Part shown: positions 1 through 8,979 of the stretch, one piece after another
Layout of the letters: the number at the start of each line of letters is the position of its first letter
How positions within the stretch are numbered: the stretch's first letter is position 1
DNA from: an uncultured Clostridia bacterium
GTDB lineage: Bacteria; Bacillota; Clostridia; Lachnospirales; CAG-274
Direction: 5' to 3'
Length of the DNA: 64,000 bases
Assembly (NCBI GenBank): GCA_947630475.1
Contig: CANRHR010000009.1
Span: 33,954 to 97,953 of the forward strand
Position numbers and translations under genes: made by a program
Notes under the pieces: model-generated
Database searches by the model: none
Seen by the model: only the letters and a program-made list of their open reading frames with translations
What the model was told of the DNA's origin: nothing

Positions 1-289
1 GAATACAACCGACTATAACCTTAAGCCATAAATCAACGGTTTCTTTTTTTTCTTTTATGCTTTTTTTTGGAGAAAACGGATTAAGCTTATGAAAATAAAG
101 CAATACAACAGCCATAATAGCGCCAAGCTGTATTATAACAAAAAACATATTTTTAAAGCTCTCGTCAACATTAAGCTTAATAAATTCATCAACCAAAATC
201 ATATGTCCCGTACTGCTTATAGGCAGCCATTCCGTAATACCCTCAACAATGCCTAGAATAAAAGCCTTTATAATTTCAAATAAAATCAT
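1..289 (-). CDS. uppP: Undecaprenyl-diphosphatase UppP (BacA family), N-terminal part
   Basis: This membrane enzyme dephosphorylates undecaprenyl pyrophosphate so that the lipid carrier can be reused for cell-wall synthesis; it also gives bacitracin tolerance. The gene runs off the left edge, so only about 96 of the usual ~270 residues are visible. Residues 13-29 read [17 protein letters not shown], the family signature that contains the conserved Glu and Ser/Thr active-site residues, followed by a hydrophobic segment with [17 protein letters not shown]. The start is set by TGGAGGTAAAA just before the ATG. It lies 63 bp downstream of ylmC on the same strand. Identification is firm; the C-terminal half cannot be judged. 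Confidence 0.95.
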   Translation of the reverse strand, partial: MILFEIIKAFILGIVEGITEWLPISSTGHMILVDEFIKLNVDESFKNMFFVIIQLGAIMAVVLLYFHKLNPFSPKKSIKEKKETVDLWLKVIVGCI

Positions 290-352
290 TTTTACCTCCA
301 ATTTATCAGAGCATATCATTTTCTGATTGTGCTTATAAAATTTTCCGCCTTT

Positions 353-628
353 TTATCTTTTATCCGGCTTTTCTGTAATAAAATTTTCACAAACCTCAAC
401 CAAAATAATATCATCGCCTATTCTTTTGATATTTTCCCAGCATATAACATATTCTCTGTCACAGCCGAAAATTCCCCAAATCCTGCCCGGGGCTGCAATA
501 ATTATCTTTAAAATGCGTCCGCAGGCAATATCAAACTCAATATCACTGACAAAACCAAGCCGACGCCCATCGGCAATATTTATAACCTCCTTTTGTTTAA
601 AATCAAAAAGCCTTAATCCACATTCCAT
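353..628 (-). CDS. ylmC: YlmC/YmxH-family PRC-barrel sporulation protein
   Basis: This 91-residue protein belongs to the YlmC/YmxH group of single PRC-barrel proteins found in spore-formers. Visible family features are the N-terminal RLFDFKQKEVINIADGRRLG strand pair, the central DIEFD turn and the C-terminal W-x-NIKRIGDDIILV segment. The molecular function of the family is not established; its phylogenetic spread ties it to sporulation. It starts with ATGGAATGTGG and sits between the esterase and uppP, all on the minus strand, so it may be co-transcribed with uppP. No signal peptide or membrane segment is seen. Confidence 0.85.
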   Translation of the reverse strand: MECGLRLFDFKQKEVINIADGRRLGFVSDIEFDIACGRILKIIIAAPGRIWGIFGCDREYVICWENIKRIGDDIILVEVCENFITEKPDKR

Positions 629-681
629 AATGTCACCCTATATTTTTTATTATTATATGGATAAGGCTTTTTTTATATTTC

Positions 682-1488
682 TTATTTTTTTATAAATCCT
701 ATTATATCAAGCCAATTTAAAAATAAGCTTCTCCACTGCCGGGCGCCATTAATATTTTCAGCCATACCCAAACCATGTCTTCCTTGGGGGAATATATGAA
801 GTTCAAATGGGATATTTTTTTCTTTAAGCGACTCTGCCATCTCAAGGCTGTTTATAACAGAAACGCTTTTATCCTCAAATGTATGCCAAATAAATGTAGG
901 CGGCATATCACAGCTTACATTTTTTTCAAGAGAAAGCTTATAGCTTAAATCAGAATTTCCGTCTAAAAGATTTTCTCCGCTTCCCTTATGCGCATAATCC
1001 TCACACAAGCTTACAACAGGATAACAAAGACAAAGCATATCAGGCCTTGCGCTTATATTATCTGTTTCATCACAGTAATATTCAAATTCATTATAATGCT
1101 GTGCAACGCAGCCTGCAAGATGCGCTCCTGCCGAAAAACCCATAATTCCTATTTTATCATCAAAAATACCGAATTTTTCGGCATTTTTCCTTACATAGCG
1201 CACTGCCCTTTTTGCATCGCTAAGCCCTGCCGGATGTTTGTATGGATATACTCTGTAATTTACAACAAATGCGTTTATTGAACAGCTATTAAGCCATAAA
1301 GCTACATTTTTGCCCTCATGCACAGCCCTGTGATTATAACCCCCGCCCGGGCAAATCACAACAGCACTATGCTTTTTTCCGTCTTTAATTGTATAAGCAT
1401 CTATCGAGGCTGTGTTTTCGTTATATTCGTTTTGAAATTTTTCATTATAAAAAGGTATTTCATTTTCCCAAAGCCTAATATTTTCCAT
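682..1488 (-). CDS. Alpha/beta-hydrolase, acetyl-esterase (BD-FAE/AXE-like)
   Basis: This cytoplasmic serine esterase of 268 residues probably removes acetyl or other short acyl groups, possibly from carbohydrates. The oxyanion-hole stretch GGGYNHRA is at residues 48-55. The nucleophile elbow GFSAGAHLAG puts the catalytic Ser near 119, an Asp follows in HTFEDKSV near 206, and the His lies in GRHGLGM near 238, so the triad is complete. There is no signal peptide. The start codon is preceded by GGAGGGCG at good spacing. The stop of map-side sequence is only ~15 bp upstream, so it may be the last gene of a pepP-DUF2161-map-esterase unit. The natural substrate cannot be read from sequence. Confidence 0.85.
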   Translation of the reverse strand: MENIRLWENEIPFYNEKFQNEYNENTASIDAYTIKDGKKHSAVVICPGGGYNHRAVHEGKNVALWLNSCSINAFVVNYRVYPYKHPAGLSDAKRAVRYVRKNAEKFGIFDDKIGIMGFSAGAHLAGCVAQHYNEFEYYCDETDNISARPDMLCLCYPVVSLCEDYAHKGSGENLLDGNSDLSYKLSLEKNVSCDMPPTFIWHTFEDKSVSVINSLEMAESLKEKNIPFELHIFPQGRHGLGMAENINGARQWRSLFLNWLDIIGFIKK

Positions 1489-1503
1489 AATACGCCCTCC
1501 AAA

Positions 1504-2376
1504 TTAAAGCGTAAGTATCTCATAACCATTTTCCGTAACCAAAACAGTATGCTCCCATTGTGCAGAAAGACTGTTATCCCTTGTAACAACAGTCCAATCA
1601 TCATCCAAAACCTTACAGCTAAAGCTTCCTTCGTTAATCATAGGCTCAACCGTAAAAACCATTCCCGGAACCATAATCATTGTCTTTGCCTTTGTTCTGA
1701 AATGCTCAACCGTAGGCTCCGAATGGAAATCAAGCCCAACTCCATGGCCGCAAAGCGCCCTTACAACACCGTATCCATATTCATCGGCAATATCATTTAT
1801 AACATTTCCTATGTTGCCAACAGGCTCATAAGGCTTAATAGCTTTAATTCCCTCTTCCATACACTCTTTGGTTACTTTTACAAGCTTTTTTGCGTTTTCA
1901 CTTACATCTCCTATCATATACATTCGGCTCATATCCGAATAATATCCGTTCAAAATTGTTGTGATATCAACATTTATTATATCTCCGTTTTTTAAAATAT
2001 CTTTATCAGATGGAATACCATGACATATAACATTGTTAATCGATGTACAGCAGCTTTTCGGAAATCCATTATAATTAAGGGTTGCCGGAATTGCGCCTGC
2101 CTCTGCCGTAAGCCTGTCAACAAGCTCATTTATCTGCTCTGTCGAAATGCCCTCTTTTATAAATCCATCCAATTCGTCCATAATTTTTATCGAAACAGCA
2201 GCACTTTTTCTTATTCCGTCAATTTGTTCTGCGTTTAATATAAGGCTTTTATCAGGAATTTTATAACCCTGTTTTTTTAAAGGCAGCAAAATTTCTTCAT
2301 CTATTCTTTCGTGACACTGCTTATATTTTCTTCCGCTTCCACACCAGCATTTATCATTTCTTCCCAATTTAAACAT
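1504..2376 (-). CDS. map: Type I methionine aminopeptidase with N-terminal SEC-C zinc motif
   Basis: This enzyme removes the initiator methionine from nascent proteins. The 290-residue chain has an N-terminal SEC-C motif (Cys10, Cys12, Cys21, His22), which probably binds zinc and helps ribosome contact, followed by the pita-bread catalytic domain. Metal ligands can be seen as the two Asp of NVDITTILNGYYSDM, the His of GHGVG, the Glu of FTVEPM and the Glu of QWEHTVLV. SEC-C-extended MetAPs are common as a second copy in Clostridia and Bacillus, so the genome may hold another, shorter map elsewhere near the ribosomal operon. It overlaps the DUF2161 gene by 8 bp, implying translational coupling. 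Confidence 0.93.
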   Translation of the reverse strand: MFKLGRNDKCWCGSGRKYKQCHERIDEEILLPLKKQGYKIPDKSLILNAEQIDGIRKSAAVSIKIMDELDGFIKEGISTEQINELVDRLTAEAGAIPATLNYNGFPKSCCTSINNVICHGIPSDKDILKNGDIINVDITTILNGYYSDMSRMYMIGDVSENAKKLVKVTKECMEEGIKAIKPYEPVGNIGNVINDIADEYGYGVVRALCGHGVGLDFHSEPTVEHFRTKAKTMIMVPGMVFTVEPMINEGSFSCKVLDDDWTVVTRDNSLSAQWEHTVLVTENGYEILTL

Positions 2377-3079
2377 CTTTATTTCTTACCTCTTTTCTGT
2401 AAAATTCAACCAATTCACTTAAATCTTTATCCTCCAAGGCATTTAAGCCGTCTTTGCTTAATATATAAATCCCCCTTCCCGCTTTATCAAACCAGCCGTA
2501 AAAATTTGTACGAAGAATAGATTCCGGCTTTTGAGCCGATGAAAGCTCCCTTGCCATTTTGGTTGTAAGCTCTCCGAATTTTTCTGCAAGGCAGGCAATT
2601 TCAACCGAACTTTCTCTGTATGCCGTTATAATTTTTTTGCTGCTTTTTGCTCCTCCCAGATTAAAGTCCGTTTTTCGGCTGTTAAACTCTTTTAATATTA
2701 TTTTTCTTTTATTGTTATTTTTCACTTTACCGCTTTCAGGCTCAAGGACAACGTCCACAGGCTTAAATTTGCTTTCAACCCCTACCGTAATAAGGCCCAC
2801 CTTTATTTCTTTCAAAAGTTTAAGCATCATTTTAACGTTTTTTTCCTTAAAACTTTTAGGCCTCGGAATGACCGCATAAACATAAGGCGTAAGTGATTTT
2901 CTTTCCAAAACCTGATATACAAGCTTAAGATTAAAGCTTTTTTTAAGCTCTGCTATCAAAAGGACATCAGCCTTAACCGCCGCCAAATCACAGCCTTTAA
3001 CCTCAGCCTTAACCTCAAAGCCGTTTTTTTCAAAAAATTCCTTTATGGGAATATAAAGCTCGGTTTCCGCCTTAATCAT
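2369..3079 (-). CDS. DUF2161-family protein, putative PD-(D/E)XK nuclease fold
   Basis: This 236-residue soluble protein matches the DUF2161 group, which has been proposed to be PD-(D/E)XK-type phosphodiesterases. In the N-terminal third, a Glu in KAEVKGCD, an Asp in KADVLLIAELKK and the E-x-K of AELKKS are arranged like such a core. The C-terminal part (from about residue 170) has a small helical domain with KPESILRTNFYGWFDKAGRG, which looks like a winged-helix segment. No substrate is known. It overlaps pepP by 8 bp upstream and map by 8 bp downstream, so the three are almost certainly one translationally coupled unit. Confidence 0.7.
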   Translation of the reverse strand: MIKAETELYIPIKEFFEKNGFEVKAEVKGCDLAAVKADVLLIAELKKSFNLKLVYQVLERKSLTPYVYAVIPRPKSFKEKNVKMMLKLLKEIKVGLITVGVESKFKPVDVVLEPESGKVKNNNKRKIILKEFNSRKTDFNLGGAKSSKKIITAYRESSVEIACLAEKFGELTTKMARELSSAQKPESILRTNFYGWFDKAGRGIYILSKDGLNALEDKDLSELVEFYRKEVRNKDV

Positions 3080-4322
3080 CGGCTCTGTTCTCCCTCATAA
3101 AATTTTCTATATCTTCAACAGATTTAATCATATTTTCTGATAAAACCTCACAGCCATATTCGGTTACAACTACATCATCTTCAATTCTTATGCCTATTTC
3201 CTCTTCTTCTATATAAAGCCCCGGTTCAACCGTAAGCACCATACCCTCTTTAAGCACTCCCTCGTTGTGCCTTCCTACATCGTGCGTTTCAAGCCCTAAA
3301 AAATGACTTACTCCATGGTAATAATATTTTAAAATTTCATCATCATTTTCAATAAGGCCTATTTGCTTAAGCTCTTTTATATAAAATTTCTTAAGGCTTT
3401 CATTAAGACTTTTAAACTCAATACCCGGCTTAATAATGCTTATTATCATTTCCTGAGCCCTTAAAACTATGTTATAAATCTGCTTTTGTCTTTCAGTAAA
3501 TCGTCCGTTTACAGGAAACGTCCTTGTTATATCACCGCTGTAATATCCGTAAGATGCACCCACATCAAACAGTATAAGGTCATTTTCTTTTGTCTTTGCG
3601 CTGTTTTCGCTGTAATGAAGAACAACGGCATTTTTGCCCGAAGCGGCTATACTTGTAAACGCCTTATCCCTAACTGCATTTTTTTTAAGAACATAATCAA
3701 AATAAGCCTCTATTTCATATTCATACATTCCTGCTTTTGAATGTTTCATCATCTCATATATACCTTCGCAGGTTATATCTATAGCCTTTTTTATATTTTT
3801 AATTTCCTGTTCATCTTTTATTGTTCTAAACTCCGATAAAACAGTATAAATATTTTTAATTTTAATATACGGATAATTTTTTATTATATTTTGAGCCATA
3901 TCAAAATCAGGCGAAGAAGCTTTAAAATATCGATTTTCAAGATTAAGATAAATATTTTCAATTTTTTTATTGAAAATGATCGATGAGATTTCTTCTTCAA
4001 ATTCATCTAAATATTTTATATTTTCAATATTTGTTTTTTCTCTGCATTCTTCTTTTTTTATGACAGGTCCAACCCATTTGGCCTTTATTTCATCAAAACG
4101 CTCGATAAACAAAATTTCTTCTTTGTCTTCTTCGTTTTTTATCATAACCAATATAAGCCGTTGATTATCAAGCCCGCTGAGATAATAAAAATTTCTTTCC
4201 GGAGAAAAGGGATAAAACTCATCTCCCCTTTTAACAGGCGCTTCGCCTGCAAAAAAAACGGCTATACTGTTATCGTCAATTTTATCAAACAGGCTCTTTC
4301 TTCGCTTAAAAAAAATATTCAT
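3072..4322 (-). CDS. pepP: Xaa-Pro aminopeptidase (M24B)
   Basis: This metallo-aminopeptidase cleaves N-terminal residues preceding proline. The 416-residue protein has an N-terminal AMP_N domain (about 1-130, including FYYLSGL) and a pita-bread M24 domain. The dinuclear metal ligands are visible: Asp in LFDVGASYGYYSGDITR (two), His in YHGVSHFLG, Glu in VLTVEPGLYI and Glu in IRIEDDVVV. The start is placed at 4322 because GGAGGCAATA precedes that ATG; an in-frame ATG 30 bp upstream lies beyond the ribosome site and is unlikely. A dispersed palindromic repeat separates it from dut upstream. Confidence 0.93.
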   Translation of the reverse strand: MNIFFKRRKSLFDKIDDNSIAVFFAGEAPVKRGDEFYPFSPERNFYYLSGLDNQRLILVMIKNEEDKEEILFIERFDEIKAKWVGPVIKKEECREKTNIENIKYLDEFEEEISSIIFNKKIENIYLNLENRYFKASSPDFDMAQNIIKNYPYIKIKNIYTVLSEFRTIKDEQEIKNIKKAIDITCEGIYEMMKHSKAGMYEYEIEAYFDYVLKKNAVRDKAFTSIAASGKNAVVLHYSENSAKTKENDLILFDVGASYGYYSGDITRTFPVNGRFTERQKQIYNIVLRAQEMIISIIKPGIEFKSLNESLKKFYIKELKQIGLIENDDEILKYYYHGVSHFLGLETHDVGRHNEGVLKEGMVLTVEPGLYIEEEEIGIRIEDDVVVTEYGCEVLSENMIKSVEDIENFMRENRADD

Positions 4323-4345
4323 TATTGCCTCCAAGATTATATTAT

Positions 4346-4445
4346 AAGTCAAAGATATTCATTCCGCTCACGCTATATACTCATAACGACGGCTTCTGAC
4401 GAAGTATCCGCCGCCTAATAAGCGAGGGTCTTACTCAGTCAATGA
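4346..4445 (+). repeat. Dispersed intergenic palindromic repeat, copy 1
   Basis: This is one copy of the recurring element of this window. The left module reads GATATTCATTCCGCTCACGC then CTCATAACGACGG; the right module has a GC core CCGCCTAATAAGCG and ends CTTACTCAGTCAATGA. It lies between the dut stop codon and the pepP start, both minus strand. Confidence 0.75.
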
Positions 4446-4450
4446 AATTA

Positions 4451-4885
4451 TTATATTCCTGTGCTGCCTATACCGCCACGGTCTTTATTGCCTAATATGT
4501 CTGTCTGCTCAAAAATAATTTTAGGCTGATGACGCATAATTCTAAACTGACATATTCTGTCATTTTTATGAATTACAGTATCTCTCAATGCATATGCGGG
4601 AAATTTCCACTCATCGTTATCCCCACAGTAGCTTTCATCGATTATGCCCATATGATTTGTCTGTATGATACCGAAATTTTTAAACGTAGAGCTTCTTGGA
4701 ACAATATGCGCCTCATATCCTGAGGGAAGCTGAGCGGCAATACCCAAAGGTATAAGTTTAAATTCTCCCTTTTTCATTTCTGTATCGGCTGCCGAACGAA
4801 GATCTATCCAGTCGGATACGCCATCAATATATTTAAGCTTTTCTATATCATCGGTTAAATATTTAATTTTTATTATCTCGTGCAA
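4451..4885 (-). CDS. dut: dUTP diphosphatase
   Basis: This enzyme hydrolyses dUTP to dUMP and pyrophosphate, keeping uracil out of DNA and feeding thymidylate synthesis. The 144-residue length fits the trimeric family. All five motifs can be seen: DLRSAA (motif 1), [11 protein letters not shown] (2), [14 protein letters not shown] with the catalytic Asp (3), RICQFRI (4) and a shortened RGGIGSTG (5). The motif 3 variant with CGDNDEW occurs in many clostridial enzymes. The start has TTTGAAAGGAGAGTAAGC upstream. The dut stop codon abuts a dispersed palindromic repeat that separates it from pepP. Confidence 0.93.
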   Translation of the reverse strand: MHEIIKIKYLTDDIEKLKYIDGVSDWIDLRSAADTEMKKGEFKLIPLGIAAQLPSGYEAHIVPRSSTFKNFGIIQTNHMGIIDESYCGDNDEWKFPAYALRDTVIHKNDRICQFRIMRHQPKIIFEQTDILGNKDRGGIGSTGI

Positions 4886-4913
4886 AGCTTACTCTCCTTT
4901 CAAATACAGCAAT

Positions 4914-4960
4914 CAAAGAGTTAATGATATTTCTGAATATTCATAACTAGCTGTTTCTTA
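4914..4960 (+). repeat. Fragment of dispersed palindromic repeat
   Basis: The stretch AGTTAATGATATTTCTGAAT followed by ATTCATAACTAG resembles the left module of the family, but the right module is missing or eroded. It lies between the pnp terminator and the dut start. Confidence 0.45.
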
Positions 4961-4968
4961 AAAAACTG

Positions 4969-5008
4969 TTATTAAAAATAACCCCCATTTTTAAATTAAA
5001 TGGGAGTT
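4969..5008 (-). terminator. Intrinsic terminator of pnp
   Basis: Read on the minus strand, AACTCCCATTT pairs with AAATGGGGGTT (11 bp with one G-U pair, loop AATTTAA) and is followed by ATTTTTAAT. It lies 24 bp past the pnp stop codon. Confidence 0.85.
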
Positions 5009-5031
5009 ATTAATAAGATTGGTTTTATTTT

Positions 5032-7137
5032 TTATAAAGCATCTTTTCTGGAAAGGTTAATTCTTCCCTGCTCATCTATTCCTGTAACCTTAACAAAAAC
5101 CTCATCTCCGGGCTTAACAACATCCTCAACTTTGTTAACTCTTTCTTTTGCAAGCTTGGATATATGCACAAGACCTTCCTTTTCGGGAGCAATTTCAACA
5201 AAAGCGCCAAAATTCATAATTCTTGTAACCTTGCCTTGATATATCCTGCCTACCTCGGGGTCATTTGCTATAGCCTCAATCATAACGACTGCCCTGTCGA
5301 TTTTGCTTTGATCTCCGGATAAGACAAATATTCTTCCGCCATCTTCGGTATCTATTTTATCAACTCCCGATTCATCAAGTATTCTGTTTATGGTTTTTCC
5401 TCTTGAACCTATAACCTCAGACATTTTATCGGGATTAATCTGAACAAAAGCAATTTTAGGCGCATATTTTGACAGATTTTCTCTGCTGGCAGGGATTACC
5501 TTAAGCATAACTTCATCAAGTATATAATTTCTTGCAATATGAGTATTTGCAAGAGCCTGTTTTATAATTTCCGGAGTAAGACCGTCAATTTTAATATCCA
5601 TCTGAATTGCCGTAATTCCTTCATGAGTACCGGCAACCTTAAAATCCATATCTCCAAAAAAGTCCTCAAGGCCCTGAATATCGGTTAAAAGTACAAAATC
5701 ATCATCCGTCTGGCCTGTAACAAGACCAACCGATATACCCGCAACAGGGCGTTTGATTGGCACACCGGCTGCCATAAGTGATAACGTTGAGCCGCATACG
5801 CTTGCCTGAGATGTAGATCCATTGGAGCTTAACACCTCCGAAACGAGCCTAATTGCATAAGGGAATTCTTCCTCACTAGGTATAACCGGAACAAGCGCCC
5901 TTTCAGCCAAAGCGCCATGACCTATTTCTCGTCTTCCCGGTCCTCTGGAGGGCTTTGTTTCTCCCACAGAATAGCTTGGAAAATTATAATGATGGATATA
6001 TCTTTTTATAACCTCTGATTCATCAAGCCCGTCAAGCCTTTGCACATCAGCCATAGAACCTAATGTAGTAACGGTAAGCACCTGAGTTTGTCCTCTTTTA
6101 AACAATGCTGAGCCATGGGTTCTTGGAAGAATATCTACCTCTGCGCTTAACGGTCTTATCTGATCAAGTCTTCTGCCATCAGGGCGCTTATGATCTTTAA
6201 GGATCATTCTTCTTACAGTTTCTTTTTCGTATTTATAAATAGCTTCTCCGATGGCTGATACATAAGCCTCTTCATCTTCACCGCAAAAATCAGCCATAAG
6301 CTTTCCTATAACTTCTTCTGTAAGGGCTGACATTTTTTCATCTCTAACCTGCTTCATATCGGTAAATACAGCTTCTTCCATTTTTTCGGCAGGTATAGCT
6401 TCTTTTATTGCATTATATAAAGATTCTTCAACTTTATGCTCTTCATAAGAATGTTTTGGCTTTCCGACCTCAGAAACTATATTTTCGATAAACTCGGCAA
6501 TCTTAACATTTTGGCTGTGGCCGAACATAATAGCCTCATACATTGTTTCATCGCTTACCTCTTCCGCCCCTGCCTCAATCATCATAACCTTATTTTTCGT
6601 TGAAGCAACAGTAAGCGAAAGCTTGCTTTTTTCCCTTTGAGAAGCTGTCGGATTTATAATAAATTCACCATCGACAAGACCCACGCTGACTGCTCCGGTT
6701 GGTCCGTTAAAAGGAATATCGGATATTGAAATGGCGATTGAAGAGCCGATCATTGCCGCAATCTCCGGGCTGCAGTCCTGATCAACAGACAAAACCGTAG
6801 CCACAAGACCTACGTCATTTCTGTAATCTTTCGGAAACAAAGGTCTTATAGGTCTGTCTATAAGTCTTGAGGTAAGTATTGCTTTTTCGGTAGGCTTTCC
6901 CTCTCTTTTAACAAAGCCTCCCGGTATTTTGCCCACAGAATATAATTTTTCCTCATAATCTATGCTTAGAGGGAAAAAATCGATTCCTGCCCTTGGCTTT
7001 TCGGATGCGGTAACGGCAACAAGCACCACTGTTTCGCCATAGCGTATAATAGCGGCGCCGTTTGCAAGCTCTGCAACACGACCGATTTCAACAGATAATT
7101 CACGACCTGCAAGATCCATAGAATATGTTTTATACAT
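5032..7137 (-). CDS. pnp: Polyribonucleotide nucleotidyltransferase (PNPase)
   Basis: This trimeric 3'-5' phosphorolytic exoribonuclease takes part in mRNA decay. The ~701-residue protein shows the full order: RNase PH domain 1 (to ~140), helical linker, RNase PH domain 2 (~310-530, with GDMDFKVAG carrying catalytic Asp residues), KH domain (~550-612, SEVIGSRGKTINR) and C-terminal S1 domain (~618-690, GKVTRIMNFGAFVEI). The start is set at the ATG at 7137, with AAAGGTGAAAATT upstream; a GTG three codons earlier falls inside that ribosome site. It follows rpsO on the same strand, the usual bacterial arrangement, but a terminator and a dispersed repeat lie between the two. Confidence 0.97.
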   Translation of the reverse strand: MYKTYSMDLAGRELSVEIGRVAELANGAAIIRYGETVVLVAVTASEKPRAGIDFFPLSIDYEEKLYSVGKIPGGFVKREGKPTEKAILTSRLIDRPIRPLFPKDYRNDVGLVATVLSVDQDCSPEIAAMIGSSIAISISDIPFNGPTGAVSVGLVDGEFIINPTASQREKSKLSLTVASTKNKVMMIEAGAEEVSDETMYEAIMFGHSQNVKIAEFIENIVSEVGKPKHSYEEHKVEESLYNAIKEAIPAEKMEEAVFTDMKQVRDEKMSALTEEVIGKLMADFCGEDEEAYVSAIGEAIYKYEKETVRRMILKDHKRPDGRRLDQIRPLSAEVDILPRTHGSALFKRGQTQVLTVTTLGSMADVQRLDGLDESEVIKRYIHHYNFPSYSVGETKPSRGPGRREIGHGALAERALVPVIPSEEEFPYAIRLVSEVLSSNGSTSQASVCGSTLSLMAAGVPIKRPVAGISVGLVTGQTDDDFVLLTDIQGLEDFFGDMDFKVAGTHEGITAIQMDIKIDGLTPEIIKQALANTHIARNYILDEVMLKVIPASRENLSKYAPKIAFVQINPDKMSEVIGSRGKTINRILDESGVDKIDTEDGGRIFVLSGDQSKIDRAVVMIEAIANDPEVGRIYQGKVTRIMNFGAFVEIAPEKEGLVHISKLAKERVNKVEDVVKPGDEVFVKVTGIDEQGRINLSRKDAL

Positions 7138-7189
7138 AATTTTCACCTTTCAAATTTTAACTTTATATTTTGACACCGCTTATCTGTTA

Positions 7190-7355
7190 AGTCAAGTTTA
7201 AATTCAACTGCCTGCGCTGATTGTCAATTTCGTACTTTGCTTATGCTGTGTACTTATGGCCAACCAAACTGCACGCCTGCCTTTTAAGAGCGGCATAGTT
7301 TTTATCAGTGGTCAGATCAGCGTACGCAGAAGCTTTCAAACCGAATCTTAACAGT
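7190..7355 (+). repeat. Dispersed palindromic repeat, diverged long copy
   Basis: The segment holds TCGTACTTTGCTTATGCTGT then GTACTTATGGCCAACCAAAC, a diverged left module, followed by a GC-rich tail with GCACGCCTGCC and AAGAGCGGCATAG. It fills most of the gap between the rpsO terminator and pnp. Confidence 0.5.
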
Positions 7356-7360
7356 AAAAC

Positions 7361-7394
7361 ATATAAAAATAATGAGCGGAATAATCCGCCCATT
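7361..7394 (-). terminator. Intrinsic terminator of rpsO
   Basis: On the minus strand AATGGGCGGA and TCCGCTCATT pair around a TTAT loop (one G-U) and are followed by ATTTTTATAT, about 10 bp after the rpsO stop. It would partly separate rpsO from pnp. Confidence 0.85.
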
Positions 7395-7404
7395 TTCGGC
7401 ATTA

Positions 7405-7662
7405 TTACTTTCTTAAGCCTAAAGCTGCAATAAGCTCACGATATTTAACAATATCCTTGGTTTTGATATAATTTAAAAGACCTTTGCGGCGACCTACCAT
7501 TTTAAGCAGACCTCTTCTTGAATGATGATCTTTTTTATGCTGCTTTAAATGCTCTGTAAGATGATTGATTCTCTCTGTAAGCAAAGCCACCTGAACTTCA
7601 GGAGAGCCTGTATCTTCAGGGCTTCTGCCGAATTGTGCGATAATTTCTTTTTTTTCTTTCAT
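7405..7662 (-). CDS. rpsO: 30S ribosomal protein S15
   Basis: This is a primary 16S rRNA binding protein of the small-subunit platform. At 85 residues it is close to the usual 88-89. It shows the four-helix S15 sequence with [36 protein letters not shown] and the [13 protein letters not shown] helix that contacts 16S helix 22. The start follows TCGGAGGATTTTAAA. The upstream leader may carry an S15 autoregulatory structure. Confidence 0.97.
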   Translation of the reverse strand: MKEKKEIIAQFGRSPEDTGSPEVQVALLTERINHLTEHLKQHKKDHHSRRGLLKMVGRRKGLLNYIKTKDIVKYRELIAALGLRK

Positions 7663-7674
7663 TTTAAAATCCTC

Positions 7675-7745
7675 CGAATAATAATATTAATACGCCCCAA
7701 GCGCTAAGAAACGGTTGGAGATACCAATTTCCGAGAACGCCGGAT
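7675..7745 (-). promoter_or_regulatory. Possible S15 autoregulatory leader
   Basis: On the minus strand the leader contains TTGG-TATCT-CCAA as a small hairpin, nested inside GGCGTTCTCGG and CGTTTCTTAGCGC, which can form a multi-helix structure, before the rpsO ribosome site. S15 leaders in Firmicutes often fold this way and bind S15, but I could only pair it by eye. Confidence 0.35.
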
Positions 7746-7874
7746 TACATACATTTTTATTTTACCATACAATATTATAAATTACAATACTTATGTTCTA
7801 ATTTTTACAAAAATCATCAATCTAAAACTTGCTGTAATTTTTATTGATAACAATACGCAAATTTTTTAAAAAGC

Positions 7875-8792
7875 TTAATTGCTTAATAGGTTAAAAACTG
7901 TATTTTTATCTTTAGCTATCTGCTCTTTAAGCTCATTTATATTATTAAACTTTTTTTCGCCCCTTATCCATTCATAAAACAAAACTCTTATTTCTTCACC
8001 ATAAATATCTTTATCAAAATCGAATAAATAAGTTTCGACTGTTCTGCGAGTTCCGTTTACGGTAGGATTTTTGCCTATATTGGTGATACTTTTAAATGTT
8101 TTGCCGTTATAGATTGTCTTTGTAGCATAAACTCCGTCCTCCGGCAAAAGTTTTTGTTCGTCACATACAATATTTGCTGTAGGAAATCCTATAGTTTTTC
8201 CTATTTTTCTGCCATGGCAAACCTCACCCATAACAAAATACTCCTTGTCAAGCAACTGATTTGCCTGTTTAAAATCCTTATTTTTAATACACTGTCTTAT
8301 TCTGGTGCTGCTTACCCTTTCGCCCTGAGATTTAACGGCTGAAATTTTAACAGTTTCAAAGCCAAGCTTTTCACCGTATCGCCTAAGCATATCAAAATCA
8401 CCCTGCCTGTTTTTTCCAAAGCAGTAATCTTCTCCCACAACCAATACCTTAAGTTTAGTTTGTTCATAAAGCATTCTTATAAAAGAATCGGCATCAAGCT
8501 GAGAAAATTCTTTTGTAAAAGGGTATTGTATCAGCACATCTATTTCATGCTGATTTAAAATAAACTTTTTTTCTTCCTGAGTAAAAATAGTATAAAATTT
8601 ATTTTCAGCTCTTACAACAGAAACGGGATGAGGATAAAAAGAAAAAACAACACTTTCAAGATTTTGCTCAAAAGCATATTTTTTAACCGTTTCTATAAGC
8701 TTTAAATGTCCTTGGTGAATACCGTCAAAATTGCCTAGGGTTACGGCACAGGGACAATTCTGCTTAATATTTTCATCAATAATCGTTTTCAT
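7875..8792 (-). CDS. ribF: Bifunctional riboflavin kinase/FAD synthetase
   Basis: This cytosolic enzyme converts riboflavin to FMN and FMN to FAD. Of its 305 residues, the N-terminal nucleotidyltransferase domain carries GNFDGIHQGH (about 20-29) and SSTRIRQ (~160), and the C-terminal flavokinase domain carries GRKIGKTIGFPTANI and the catalytic NIGKNPTVNGTRRTVE region. It sits in the conserved truB-ribF-rpsO neighbourhood. No FMN riboswitch was recognised upstream; the gap to truB is occupied by a palindromic repeat. Confidence 0.95.
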   Translation of the reverse strand: MKTIIDENIKQNCPCAVTLGNFDGIHQGHLKLIETVKKYAFEQNLESVVFSFYPHPVSVVRAENKFYTIFTQEEKKFILNQHEIDVLIQYPFTKEFSQLDADSFIRMLYEQTKLKVLVVGEDYCFGKNRQGDFDMLRRYGEKLGFETVKISAVKSQGERVSSTRIRQCIKNKDFKQANQLLDKEYFVMGEVCHGRKIGKTIGFPTANIVCDEQKLLPEDGVYATKTIYNGKTFKSITNIGKNPTVNGTRRTVETYLFDFDKDIYGEEIRVLFYEWIRGEKKFNNINELKEQIAKDKNTVFNLLSN

Positions 8793-8879
8793 TTTTTTCT
8801 CCTATTATAATCAACGCAAATCAACTATTAGCCGCAAAAACTGCCTGCCCTTTTGGGATTATAAAGCTAATTATTGTGG

Positions 8880-8979
8880 AGCAAAAAATACTTGCGCTCC
8901 GCTTACGCTGTGTGATCTTAACCAACGGCTTTTTGATAAGCCCTGCGCATATATATGCGAGTTTTCCTTAGTTGATTAA
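8880..8979 (+). repeat. Dispersed palindromic repeat, copy 3
   Basis: The left module reads GCGCTCCGCTTACGCTGTGT then CTTAACCAACGG; the right part TTTTGATAAGCC leads to a GCGCATATATATGCG palindrome and ends CCTTAGTTGATTAAC. The right end covers the stop codon and last codons of truB. Confidence 0.7.

Noticed and set aside
1318..1995. Long plus-strand frame opposite the esterase and map genes
   Set aside because: It is the reverse-strand shadow of two well-supported genes, with odd composition (many Asn, Cys, Ile) and no ribosome site.
8793..8967. FMN riboswitch in front of ribF
   Set aside because: None of the conserved FMN-aptamer sequences is visible; the gap is a dispersed repeat.
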